From: JAAYAO01 sp051133435
GTDB taxonomy: Bacteria; Actinomycetota; Actinomycetes; Propionibacteriales; Propionibacteriaceae
Assembly (NCBI RefSeq): GCF_051133435.1
Contig: NZ_JBPGNY010000001.1
Span: forward strand, 868,001 to 932,000
Direction of reading: 5' to 3'
DNA: 64,000 nt
Shown here: piece after piece, positions 38,324 to 46,022 of the stretch
How positions within the stretch are numbered: position 1 is the first letter of the stretch
Layout: every line of letters starts with the position of its first letter
Program-made: the position numbers and the translations under genes
Notes under the pieces: generated by a model
Seen by the model: the letters and a program-made list of their open reading frames with translations, nothing else
What the model was told of the DNA's origin: nothing
The model's database searches: none

Positions 38324-40966
38324 ATGAAGCGCTTGTCGCTCGCGGTGGCGGGACTGGCTCTCTCCTTGGTGCTCGGCAGCTCTTGGGCTGCCCACGCCGA
38401 ACCGGAGCCGGAACCGTTGCTGAGTTTTCCCGTGATCTCCGATGTGCACATCAACTCCGGAGACAAGACCGCGAACAACCTGGCCCGAGCCATGGTGCAG
38501 TTCGAACGTGAGATGCCCCGTCTGGACGTGGTCGCCGGGGTCGGTGACCTGACCCACGGCAGGCAGTCCGAGATGGAGAAGTACCAGCGGGTGATGGCCG
38601 AAAGCCCCGCCAAGGACGTTCCGCAGTTCCTCACCATGGGCAACCACGAGTTCGACCAGGGACGCGCCGGTGCGGTGGAGCGGTTCAACACCTACATGGG
38701 CCAGGACGGCCCACTGATGCACAAGACCTACAACGGCTTCCATTTCATCGGCATCGGGTGGGACATGGGCCTGACGGAGGTCGGCTACCTGAAGCGGGAA
38801 CTGGCCGCCGCGGCCGCCGATGCCCCCGACAAGCCGATCTTCGTGTTCTTCCACTATCCGCTGCAGGACACCGTGTACGGCTCGGAGAAGGGCGAGTGGG
38901 GCACCAACAACCCCGCCTTCCACGCGGCCCTGGCCGAGTACCCGCAGGTGATCACCTTCTCGGGGCACTCCCACTACCCCGGTGAGAACCCGCGCAATAT
39001 CTGGCAGGGCGACTTCACCGCGCTGAACACCGGCATCGGCCTGTACTACCTGGAGATGGAGAAGATGTGGGCCCAGGGTGGGTTCCCGCCCGGCACCGAC
39101 ACCCTCGCCCAGGGCCTCGGTGTCGAGGTCTTCGCCGACAAGATCGTGATCAAGCGACGCGACATCACCCGCGACGAGTGGTTCGGTGAGGAGTGGGTCA
39201 TTCCGCTGCCCATCGACAAGAACACCTTCACCTACACCGACGATCGCGACCAGGTCGCGCCGGTCTTCGATTCCGGCGCCGAGATCTCGGTGCAGCGTGC
39301 CTCGGGCACCGCGGTCGAGGTGACCTGGGACATCGCCACCGACAACAGCGACTTCATCAACGGCTACTACCTCCGGGCCCGTAACCGGGCGACCGGCAAG
39401 GTCGATCGGGAACTCAAGGTCTCCTCGGAGTACTGGAAGCGTCCGGTGCCGACCAGCCACACCTGGGAGCTGGACCGGCTGCTGCCCGGCGCGCAGTACG
39501 ACATTGAGGTGGTCGCGGTGGACGCGTACTTCAACGAGAGCGAACCGCTGCGCACGACCTATGGCACCGACCCGGTGGAGATCGCCGACGCCTGGACCGA
39601 ACAGCAGGCTGTCGAACTGGGTGGCACGACCACCCACAAGGTGGCGCTGACCAACGCCGACGACGTCGATCACGAGGTGGTGGTGACCGTGGACAGCGGC
39701 ACCGGAGCCACCTTCACCGAAACCACTGCCACCGTCACCGTGCCGGCCGGCGGTCGGGCGACCGCCGAGTTCACCGTGACCGGCGGGTCGGAGAAGACGA
39801 CCAGCACGATCACCTCGTCGGCCACCAACGAGCAGGACGAGGATCTCGGCTCGCTGACCAACCTGCTCTATGTGGGCTACGTCTACGGTGAGTCCTTCGA
39901 CCGGTTGGCCGCCACGTTGGGTCCGGCCGTGGACGAGAACATCTCCGTGCTCGGGTTCACCCATCAGCCGCCGGAGGGCTGGGAACGCACCCTGGCCGAG
40001 GAGATGGCCCAGGGCACCGAGGAATGGCAGGGCTGGAGCTTCACCAACCTCGACTTCTGGGTCGCCGCCGAGGATCAGGGCCGCTCCGGCTTCTCCAAGG
40101 CGCACAACGTCTTCGCGGTCGCCGACTCCGACGAGTGGGACGACACCGGCTCCCCGGCCCGGAACAGCAAGTTCGACTCGACCCTGACCACCCCGCAGAT
40201 CCCGGCCGCGGCCGGGGACGTCCACGAGCTGACCTTCGACAGCCACTACCAGGATGAGAGCCCCCAGCGGGCCCAGGTGAGCGCGGTGCACACCGATGCC
40301 GAGGGCAATGAGGTCGCGCGGAAGGTGATCCTCGATTACGGACCACAGGGTGCCGACAATGCCGGTGAGCATGTGCCCGACGCCACCGTGGTGAAGGAGA
40401 TCGAGGCCCCCGAGGGTGCTGCCGCGGTGCGCTTCGAGTTCCGTTACTTCGATGCGGGCAACAACTGGTTCTGGGCGATCGACAACGTCCGGGTGGCGGT
40501 GGATTCGGCCACCGACCCGGAGGACCCGACCGATCCCGAGGAGCCGAGCGACCCAGAGGAGCCGAGCGACCCGGAGAACCCGTCTGATCCGGAGAAGCCG
40601 GGTGACCCCGGTGACCCCGAACAGCCGACCGATCCCGACACCCCGGGTGACGAGGTCGTGGCGCCGACCCTGACCGTGAAGCCGGGCCGGGTGGCCCAGG
40701 GTGCGTCGGTCACCTTCACCGCGAGCGGCTTCGCCCCCGGTGAATCGGTGGTCTTCTCGGTGCACTCCGATCCGGTCGAGCTGCCGGCCGTCACCGCCGA
40801 CGCCAACGGCGTGGCCACGGTGACCTGGTGGGTACCGGCCGACTTCGCCACCGGTACCCACCTGGTGCGTGTTGCCGGTGACTCGGCCACCGCCGAGGCT
40901 CACCTGGTGGTGACCCCGGCGGGTGCCGGCAAGGTGCCGAGCGCCCTGCCGGACACCGGACGCTGA
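38324..40966 (+). CDS. Large secreted metallophosphoesterase with FN3-like and repeat regions, ending in LPDTGR
   Basis: An 880-residue exported protein. The signal peptide (1-25) ends AHA. The calcineurin-like phosphoesterase domain (about 33-300) has DVH (D40, H42), GDLTHG, GNHEFD and GHSHYPG, the dimetal-ligand motifs. It is followed by an FN3-like domain, an adhesion or CARDB-like segment and a C-terminal jelly-roll-like region. Next come DPEEPSDPE-type acidic Pro repeats (about 725-775) and an Ig-like domain. The chain ends LPDTGR, an LPXTG sortase motif with no membrane helix or basic tail after it. It should act on extracellular nucleotides or phosphoesters. AAAGG is eight bases before the ATG. 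Confidence 0.88.
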   Translation: MKRLSLAVAGLALSLVLGSSWAAHAEPEPEPLLSFPVISDVHINSGDKTANNLARAMVQFEREMPRLDVVAGVGDLTHGRQSEMEKYQRVMAESPAKDVPQFLTMGNHEFDQGRAGAVERFNTYMGQDGPLMHKTYNGFHFIGIGWDMGLTEVGYLKRELAAAAADAPDKPIFVFFHYPLQDTVYGSEKGEWGTNNPAFHAALAEYPQVITFSGHSHYPGENPRNIWQGDFTALNTGIGLYYLEMEKMWAQGGFPPGTDTLAQGLGVEVFADKIVIKRRDITRDEWFGEEWVIPLPIDKNTFTYTDDRDQVAPVFDSGAEISVQRASGTAVEVTWDIATDNSDFINGYYLRARNRATGKVDRELKVSSEYWKRPVPTSHTWELDRLLPGAQYDIEVVAVDAYFNESEPLRTTYGTDPVEIADAWTEQQAVELGGTTTHKVALTNADDVDHEVVVTVDSGTGATFTETTATVTVPAGGRATAEFTVTGGSEKTTSTITSSATNEQDEDLGSLTNLLYVGYVYGESFDRLAATLGPAVDENISVLGFTHQPPEGWERTLAEEMAQGTEEWQGWSFTNLDFWVAAEDQGRSGFSKAHNVFAVADSDEWDDTGSPARNSKFDSTLTTPQIPAAAGDVHELTFDSHYQDESPQRAQVSAVHTDAEGNEVARKVILDYGPQGADNAGEHVPDATVVKEIEAPEGAAAVRFEFRYFDAGNNWFWAIDNVRVAVDSATDPEDPTDPEEPSDPEEPSDPENPSDPEKPGDPGDPEQPTDPDTPGDEVVAPTLTVKPGRVAQGASVTFTASGFAPGESVVFSVHSDPVELPAVTADANGVATVTWWVPADFATGTHLVRVAGDSATAEAHLVVTPAGAGKVPSALPDTGR

Positions 40967-40984
40967 CCACGCGTGACCCAAGAG

Positions 40985-41037
40985 GGCGCTGAGCGGGTTG
41001 GTATGACCAATATGGTCGCGCCGGCCAGCTCAGCGCC
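40985..41037 (+). terminator. Terminator hairpin after the metallophosphoesterase gene
   Basis: GGCGCTGAGC (40985-40994) pairs with GCTCAGCGCC (41028-41037), with a smaller TTGGT/ACCAA stem in the loop, 19 bases past the stop. Confidence 0.6.
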
Positions 41038-41238
41038 TTCGTAGGTCAAGGCGGCGAGAATGGCAGGGCCGGCGCTGCAACTCCGGCCGCTCCCCTGCTG
41101 CAACCAGCCCAATTTCGCGCCACCATCCACGTGGGCATCGCGCCGACCCAAAACCAGGCCGGTTACAGCAGGGGCAGGCTCGAAGGTCAGGCCCGCGAGC
41201 GGGAACGAGGGTCCGGGGCAACCCAGTCCGCAGATGCA
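41038..41238. other. Intergenic stretch without a recognisable gene
   Basis: Between the two hairpins flanking the left att site I see GC-rich sequence and no convincing gene, start signal or promoter. Short ORFs here lack Shine-Dalgarno sites and codon bias. Confidence 0.5.
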
Positions 41239-41275
41239 AAATGCCGGTCCCGCCCGGAACGGGGGACCGGCATTT
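41239..41275. terminator. Original tRNA-Gln terminator hairpin (left junction)
   Basis: AAATGCCGGTCCC (41239-41251) pairs with GGGACCGGCATTT (41263-41275). A nearly identical hairpin at 53175-53212 lies inside the element beside the reconstituted tRNA. This left copy was presumably the tRNA's own terminator before integration. Confidence 0.7.
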
Positions 41276-41297
41276 GCCGTAGTCGGACCGAAGTCCA

Positions 41298-41344
41298 GCT
41301 CCCCGGGTAGGAGTCGAACCTACGTCGCTTATCCTGATTCAAAG
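41298..41344. repeat. Left attachment site (displaced 3' half of tRNA-Gln)
   Basis: Forty-seven bases identical to 53234-53280. On the minus strand they run from the anticodon loop to just past the discriminator base of the tRNA, but the 5' half is missing here, so it is not a working tRNA. Confidence 0.9.
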
Positions 41345-41400
41345 AGGGTAGGAAGTGTGCAGCTTGGTCCCGTTGTGGGTTGATTCTCTGCGGTACGCGT

Positions 41401-41481
41401 GGGATTGATCCCGCTTCGTATCGCTTGATCTCGCTTGATCCGTCGCGGTTTGTGACCACGTTGTGACCAGTGCCGTGACCA
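41401..41481. promoter_or_regulatory. Left attP arm: direct repeats likely bound by integrase or excisionase
   Basis: TTGTGACCA occurs at 41450-41458 and 41461-41469 and CGTGACCA at 41474-41481; matching copies flank the integrase stop at 53144-53152 and 53157-53165. TCGCTTGATC is tandemly repeated at 41421-41440, and GGGATTGATCCC (41401-41412) is palindromic. These are the expected positions of arm-type integrase and excisionase sites. Confidence 0.55.
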
Positions 41482-41507
41482 TCGGGTACTGAGAGGCCAT
41501 TGCCCCT

Positions 41508-42155
41508 TCACACCGACGCATTCACCGCAGCCACAAACCGATGCGCATCTTTCAACTGCTTCGGCGCCACTTCCAAGACGATCGCATCCCCGGGAACCTC
41601 GATGACAAGGAACATTTCCCCGCCACTCTTCTTCTTCGCCATGGCACCGATCACCGCCCCCAGTCCGCCTGCCAGCACCGCGCCAGCAATAACCCGGGTC
41701 GCCGTCATTCGCTCCTGCAATGCGGACCCCGACTCAACCGACGCGCTGCACTCTGCAGCCGGCCAACTCTTCAATATTCCCTGATGCAACACCCCACCCG
41801 AGAGGCGCAGCTTGTCGAACGTCCCAGTCGGTAGTTTCGCGCGGGCCTGACGATCAGCCTTCTGTTCAGCCTTCGCAGCTGCCTTAGCTGCAGCCTTCAA
41901 GTCGGCTGCCGGGTCAGCCTGACGCCTCGCCTCACGGGCTTCAGCATGCTGTGCACGCAGCGCTGCCATTTTCGCGCGATCCTGGGCCTTCCGGGCTTCG
42001 GCCTCTTCGACTCGCTTCGCCTTCGCCGCGGCCGCGTCCTCGGCGCGCTTCGCCTTCGCGGCCTGATACTTCGCCTCGCTGTCGGCTCGTTTCGCTTCCA
42101 GTTTGGCTTGCTTCGCTGCCAAGCGCTCTTGCAGCGATGGCTTCTCAGGTCCCAT
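41508..42155 (-). CDS. Accessory coiled-coil membrane protein of the element
   Basis: A 215-residue protein not recognised by family. Residues 1-105 are a long Ala/Lys/Glu/Arg coiled coil. Residues about 105-140 form a compact segment with KLRLSGGVLHQGILKSWPAA. A hydrophobic Gly-rich helix (ATRVIAGAVLAGGLGAVIGA, about 147-166) follows, and a strand-rich end (GEMFLVIEVPGDAIVLEV) resembles a PH-like domain. It has its own leaderless promoter (TAATAT six bases before the ATG) and a less GC-rich sequence than the chromosome, so it looks like an accessory cargo gene. Membrane-acting defence effectors share this layout, but that is speculation. Confidence 0.65.
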   Translation of the reverse strand: MGPEKPSLQERLAAKQAKLEAKRADSEAKYQAAKAKRAEDAAAAKAKRVEEAEARKAQDRAKMAALRAQHAEAREARRQADPAADLKAAAKAAAKAEQKADRQARAKLPTGTFDKLRLSGGVLHQGILKSWPAAECSASVESGSALQERMTATRVIAGAVLAGGLGAVIGAMAKKKSGGEMFLVIEVPGDAIVLEVAPKQLKDAHRFVAAVNASV

Positions 42156-42161
42156 GCTCAG

Positions 42162-42167
42162 ATATTA
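42162..42167 (-). promoter_or_regulatory. -10 box of leaderless promoter for the coiled-coil cargo gene
   Basis: TAATAT on the minus strand, six bases before the ATG at 42155. It is the best -10 match in the window. Confidence 0.6.
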
Positions 42168-42181
42168 CCGATCCATCATCC

Positions 42182-42190
42182 TGTGGATAA
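42182..42190 (-). other. Perfect DnaA-box sequence
   Basis: TTATCCACA on the minus strand equals the strict DnaA box. It is single, so it may be chance or may tie cargo expression to DnaA. It sits about 20 bases upstream of the cargo -10 box. Confidence 0.35.
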
Positions 42191-42286
42191 CTCCTACCCC
42201 CAGTACCACCCGCGGAAGAATCCTGACCTCGGAAGGTCGGAGAGCTTCACCTGATCCAGATTCTCATTTCTACCTGTGCTCATTTC

Positions 42287-43273
42287 CTAGATTGAGAGCG
42301 AAGGATTCTCGCCACCAGGGAGAACTTCCAAAGTCTTGGCCACGTACTCCGCCTTGGTTTCCCCTCCGGGCAACTCCGTCATCGTGACTTCAACGACGAC
42401 CCTCACTCGGCTGAACACTGCAGCGTTGTGAATGTCTGCGTCGGAGAGCGCGCCACGAGAGATACTGAAAACCCTCTCCTCAGCTTGGGACTGTCCCTCC
42501 ACTTCTAGCATCTTGGAGGCCGAGGACGTTTTAACCGTCCCGACAATCACATCCTCGGTAGTTTCAAGATCGTGTGCTCTGATAGAGGCTGCCAGAGAGC
42601 GCGCCTCGTCGGCCGTAAACAGCGTTTCGACAGTCGGGAACCCCGGCGGCTCCCACCGCAACCCCACATCGAATCCGCCCTTGTCGACGCGTTCAGCGAA
42701 CCCCCGCAGCGAAGTGGCCACTCTGGTCCCCAAGGGGCGCAAGCGTTGGAGAGACATCTCTTGCACGGGCGCTTGCGCATCTACCGTCTTCAAGAGGTCA
42801 ACTAGCTCAGCCATCGCACGATCCGCAAGTGACGTCGCTTCCTCAAAGCCGAATAGCGATTCACCTCCAGGGTGCGTTTCTTCCAAGCCATCCTTCTCGG
42901 GACGAACCCGGAAAACCAAGGAACCGGGAGACGGAGCCTCGACCCTCAGTGCGGTGCGGTCCGTGAGTGTCGCGGGCAGGCGAGTCTTGCTCGTCAGCTT
43001 CATCAGATTGGCACCGATTGAATCCACAACCGATTGCAGTGACGCGAAAAGCCCACCCACAGCAGCGATACGCGCTTCATGTCGCTGCACTCCGGTGCCA
43101 GTGAGATGAAGCCAGCCTTTGGACCCCAACACACGCGCAGTACCGTGAACCTGCGAAACCATCCGCTCCACAGAGTCTCGGGCTAAGTCGGAGGCGCTGG
43201 GCACCTGCCCAGGGGCCACATCCTGCATCCCAGCGCGTTCCAACAGCCGTCGTTGAGCGTCAGAGATAGTCAT
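42287..43273 (-). CDS. Unrecognised partner protein of the nucleotidyltransferase-like gene
   Basis: A 328-residue protein with no family I recognise. No signal peptide or membrane helix is evident. It has a helical N-terminal third, a central beta-rich region (TALRVEAPSPGSLVFRVRPE), a helical stretch of mixed charge and a C-terminal beta-rich region (VFSRVRVVVEVTMTELPGGE). Its ATG lies within the last codons of the upstream nucleotidyltransferase-like gene (14-base overlap, different frame), so translation is coupled and the two probably work together. In such pairs one protein may be a toxin and the other its modifier or antitoxin. Confidence 0.65.
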   Translation of the reverse strand: MTISDAQRRLLERAGMQDVAPGQVPSASDLARDSVERMVSQVHGTARVLGSKGWLHLTGTGVQRHEARIAAVGGLFASLQSVVDSIGANLMKLTSKTRLPATLTDRTALRVEAPSPGSLVFRVRPEKDGLEETHPGGESLFGFEEATSLADRAMAELVDLLKTVDAQAPVQEMSLQRLRPLGTRVATSLRGFAERVDKGGFDVGLRWEPPGFPTVETLFTADEARSLAASIRAHDLETTEDVIVGTVKTSSASKMLEVEGQSQAEERVFSISRGALSDADIHNAAVFSRVRVVVEVTMTELPGGETKAEYVAKTLEVLPGGENPSLSI

Positions 43274-43781
43274 TGAGCTTCACCTCAACATAGCCGCGCT
43301 TCGGAAGTGCATTGTGGTGCGCCTCCGCGCGACCACAAGCGTCACGATCTCGCTGCCACCAGTCGTCCCAGTACCCTCGCGCTCTTCGGTATTCCTCGAC
43401 TGCCGAGAAGGTAGCCTGCCCCTCCGACACCCACGGGATTACGTACACGTCTAAAGTGCCGAGCCTTCGCCCCGCATCCAAGAAATGGGCTACCTGAGCA
43501 GCCACATCTCCCTGATACTTCTCGACGTTCATCAGGAACGTCAGATCCAAGTCACCAGGATTCTCCTTCTCGGTCAGGAAGCTTCCGCTGATCCAGACCT
43601 CCTCCATGATTGCGTACGGCTCCAAGGCCTCTAGGAGAATGACGAAATCGTCCCAAATCCCCTGACGAGTGGTGCTGTGGGCATACCGTGGATCACTTAC
43701 GAACATGGCGGCAACCTCACCAAGTTCCCCGCGGTGTCTCCCTCTTGGCAAGCGCCCATGCGGGCCGAGAGGTGGGATCAT
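43260..43781 (-). CDS. DUF6932-like minimal nucleotidyltransferase-fold protein
   Basis: A 173-residue protein. The start MIPPLGPHGRLPRGRH matches the opening MIPPF...G.LPPGIH of DUF6932 proteins as I recall them. Gly66-Ser67 and Asp77-x-Asp79 (SGSFLTEKENPGDLDL) fit the GSx9DxD motif of nucleotidyltransferases of the MNT/AbiEii superfamily; a possible third acid is in LGTLDVYVIPW. Such proteins can AMPylate or add nucleotides to toxins or tRNAs. The ATG at 43781 is chosen over one three codons earlier because CATAAT lies exactly seven bases upstream (leaderless). The gene overlaps its partner by 14 bases. Confidence 0.7.
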   Translation of the reverse strand: MIPPLGPHGRLPRGRHRGELGEVAAMFVSDPRYAHSTTRQGIWDDFVILLEALEPYAIMEEVWISGSFLTEKENPGDLDLTFLMNVEKYQGDVAAQVAHFLDAGRRLGTLDVYVIPWVSEGQATFSAVEEYRRARGYWDDWWQRDRDACGRAEAHHNALPKRGYVEVKLNDYL

Positions 43782-43788
43782 GCCCGTC

Positions 43789-43829
43789 ATTATGCCGATG
43801 TGCTGGGGTTTGTCGTAGTTGGTCGACCA
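43789..43829 (-). promoter_or_regulatory. Leaderless promoter and palindrome of the nucleotidyltransferase pair
   Basis: -10 CATAAT (43794-43789 on the minus strand) is seven bases before the ATG. ACGACA about 16 bases further is a possible -35. TGGTCGACCA (43820-43829) is a 10-bp palindrome just upstream and may be an operator. Confidence 0.5.
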
Positions 43830-43888
43830 TTTCGTGACCCTCCGATCACCTTCCTTCGAGAGTACGCCTCAGCACCCACATCTCGGAC

Positions 43889-45391
43889 CTATTCCCTACG
43901 CATGGTGCTGGGATCGTTGGCCGACCCGGGTATCAGGATCGCCGACAGCCCACGCGGCCCGCTGCGTTGGGCCTGCCGCAGCCGCTGCCGGATCGGCAGC
44001 CGTGCGCGGTCGTCGCGGATCGTTTGAGCGACCTTCCGCCCCGACCGGCCGGGGTTGGTGATCCGCGCCCCGCCAGTAGCCCGCTCAATCAGGGCCAGGG
44101 CCGCCAGGCCGAGGCTGACCGCCCGGTCATCGTGGTGGCCCGAGTCGTGGTCCAGGCGGAACACTCCCGGCGTGGTCTCCCTCAGCCGGACGTTGGCCAG
44201 CTCGTCCAGTAGGTCGGCGTCGTCGGGCAGGGCCATGCGGTGCTCACGCAGCAGCATGTGGAGGTTCATTGCGAGCCGACCGACCGAGCCGGGAGTGAAG
44301 TTCCATTCCTGCACCGTCACACCCCTGACCCGCAGCCGCTGCGCCAGCCCCACGGCCTGCCAGGGGTCGAGGCGGATCGGTGCCCGGTAGTCGGTGGCGG
44401 CCTGCATGGCGACGCGCTCCACGTCGGCCAGCTGGACCGGGGCCGCTCGGGTGCCCGCCATGACGTGGATACGGTCGAGCACCACCACCGGCGCGGTGGG
44501 GTCGGCGCGGTCCAGGTGGCAGACCGTCAACACGGTGCGGTCACCCTTCAGGCCAAGGTCCAGGCCGATCACGTAATCCCGGCTCGGGTCGGGGCTCAGC
44601 GGGCCGTCCAGCGTGACGCACGCCGCCAGGTCGTCGGGTGCGACCAACCGATCCTCGCCAGCGGTCCAGCGGTTCAGGTGCAGCCGGGCATAGACCGACG
44701 CCGGGAGTAGCCGACGCTGCTCGGCCAGGTCGTCGGGGTCGGCCCACGGCAACGGGCCGGGCACCTCGGACACCCGCCAGCGGTCCGACGTGCGGGCGGT
44801 GGCGGCGATCTTGTGGGCGAAGTGCGCTGGGTCGCCCGCGGTGGTGAGGCAGACAAGCCGACTGTCCGAGCGCTTGGGCAGGCCGGACACGATGCCCTGC
44901 CACAACGACTGTGAGCCACGGGTGCCGGGCCACTGGGCCAGCTCGTCCACGATCACCAGATAGGGCAGGTGTCCATGTGCGCTGGCTGCGTCGGCAGGCT
45001 CGATCATCAGCCGGGCACCCGTGGATCGGACGGTTACCGACCATGCGCCGATATCCAGCAGCGGGGCCAGCCCGGAACGGTTCGCCAGGCCGCGCAAGGC
45101 GTCCAGCAGCAACCCCGCTTGGTCTCGGTCGCGGGCGTAGGCGTGGCTGACCGAGTTGGCCGGTGCTTGGCTCAGCAGCACCACCAGGCCGATGCCTGCC
45201 AGGTCGGTTGTCTTCGAGCCGCCACGGGGACGGGTGAGGAAGTGCAGCCGCGGCGCTGCCGGGTCGGTGGTGAGGATCGCCGCCGCGTCGGCGCGCTGCC
45301 ACTCGGTGGCGACGTGTCCCCACGCCTTGCCGTCGTCCATCAACAGCCCGGCCAGCAGGTCGAGCGGGTCAGTGTTGGGTGTCATCGTCAT
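43889..45391 (-). CDS. terL: Phage terminase large subunit
   Basis: A 500-residue packaging motor subunit. The N-terminal ATPase has a deviant Walker A (LTRPRGGSKTTD) and Walker B VIVDELAQWP; the C-terminal RNase H-like nuclease has DLGLKGDRTVL and HDDRAVSLGLAALAL with acidic metal ligands. It cuts and translocates concatemeric DNA into procapsids. GGAAGG is seven bases before the ATG at 45391, which overlaps the end of the small-subunit gene. No portal gene follows, unlike in a prophage; the next genes are accessory. Confidence 0.88.
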   Translation of the reverse strand: MTMTPNTDPLDLLAGLLMDDGKAWGHVATEWQRADAAAILTTDPAAPRLHFLTRPRGGSKTTDLAGIGLVVLLSQAPANSVSHAYARDRDQAGLLLDALRGLANRSGLAPLLDIGAWSVTVRSTGARLMIEPADAASAHGHLPYLVIVDELAQWPGTRGSQSLWQGIVSGLPKRSDSRLVCLTTAGDPAHFAHKIAATARTSDRWRVSEVPGPLPWADPDDLAEQRRLLPASVYARLHLNRWTAGEDRLVAPDDLAACVTLDGPLSPDPSRDYVIGLDLGLKGDRTVLTVCHLDRADPTAPVVVLDRIHVMAGTRAAPVQLADVERVAMQAATDYRAPIRLDPWQAVGLAQRLRVRGVTVQEWNFTPGSVGRLAMNLHMLLREHRMALPDDADLLDELANVRLRETTPGVFRLDHDSGHHDDRAVSLGLAALALIERATGGARITNPGRSGRKVAQTIRDDRARLPIRQRLRQAQRSGPRGLSAILIPGSANDPSTMRRE

Positions 45392-46022
45392 CGTCAGACC
45401 TTCCGGGGTCGGTGCTGTCATCGTCGTGCGGTGGTGCGGGCTGCATCGCCTCCAGGCGGTGGGCTGCCTGCTGGTCCAGGGCACCGCTCCCCCACTCGCC
45501 CCGGTCCGCGTCCTGAACCGCTGCTAGCAGTTCCCCGGCCAGGTCCCGCGGCGGCTCGATCCCGGCAGCGTCGCGGGCCGCCAGCGCCTCGCGGCCTTGG
45601 GCGGCGAGCATGGCTAGCCCGGTGTGCACACCGAGGGAAGTCACCTCGGCACGTGCCTGGGCCAACTGCACCTCGGCGATGGGGTCCAGCCCCAGCCGCG
45701 AGCGCAGGTTGGCCGCGCGCGTCTCCAGGACGTTCGCCAGCTTGGTCGAGGGTCGCGGGTGCCCCTTGTCGTCGATCAACCCGTGCTCGGCGTGAAAGCG
45801 CCGCAGCAGCACACACGACGCTTCGGCCTCGGCCCACGCGCTCACCGCGTCGGGGTACGGGGCCAGGTCGGGGCGGTCAGCCAGCACCCCGGCAGCCAGT
45901 TGCTCGGCGAGCGGCTGATAGACCCGTTTCGACTTCGCCCCGTGTGTCGTCGGCCAGGGCGGGCGTGGCGGTGCTCCGCTGGCCGGGCCGCCATGCCCGG
46001 GGCCGTTGGCCGGGGATGTCAC
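45369..46022 (-). CDS. terS: Phage terminase small subunit-like protein
   Basis: A 217-residue protein. RPSTKLANVLETRAANLRSR with the following LGLDP resembles the helical region of P27-type small terminases. It has a basic Pro/Gly-rich N-terminus and an acidic Asp-rich C-terminus (DDDDDTQH). It would recognise packaging (pac or cos) sequences and load TerL. The GTG at 46022 overlaps the stop of the upstream zinc-ribbon gene (GTGA), and its 3' end overlaps terL. The presence of its own recognition subunit suggests the element directs packaging of its own DNA. Confidence 0.75.
   Translation of the reverse strand: MTSPANGPGHGGPASGAPPRPPWPTTHGAKSKRVYQPLAEQLAAGVLADRPDLAPYPDAVSAWAEAEASCVLLRRFHAEHGLIDDKGHPRPSTKLANVLETRAANLRSRLGLDPIAEVQLAQARAEVTSLGVHTGLAMLAAQGREALAARDAAGIEPPRDLAGELLAAVQDADRGEWGSGALDQQAAHRLEAMQPAPPHDDDSTDPGRSDDDDDTQH

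Noticed and set aside
38291..40981. Minus-strand frame of 896 codons opposite the phosphoesterase
   Set aside because: The plus strand has a signal peptide, metal motifs and a Shine-Dalgarno; the minus frame has none.
41030..41239. Small minus-strand gene in the gap left of the island
   Set aside because: Arg/Pro/Cys-rich random-looking composition, no ribosome site and no homologous features.
41298..41344. Second tRNA-Gln gene at the left junction
   Set aside because: Only the 3' half is present; the 5' half diverges at the anticodon loop, so it is the att duplication.
43889..46022. Remnant of a complete prophage
   Set aside because: Terminases are embedded in an intact overlapping operon with replication genes and are followed by independently promoted cargo; no fragments of portal, capsid or tail genes are seen. 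Not fully excluded without comparison.
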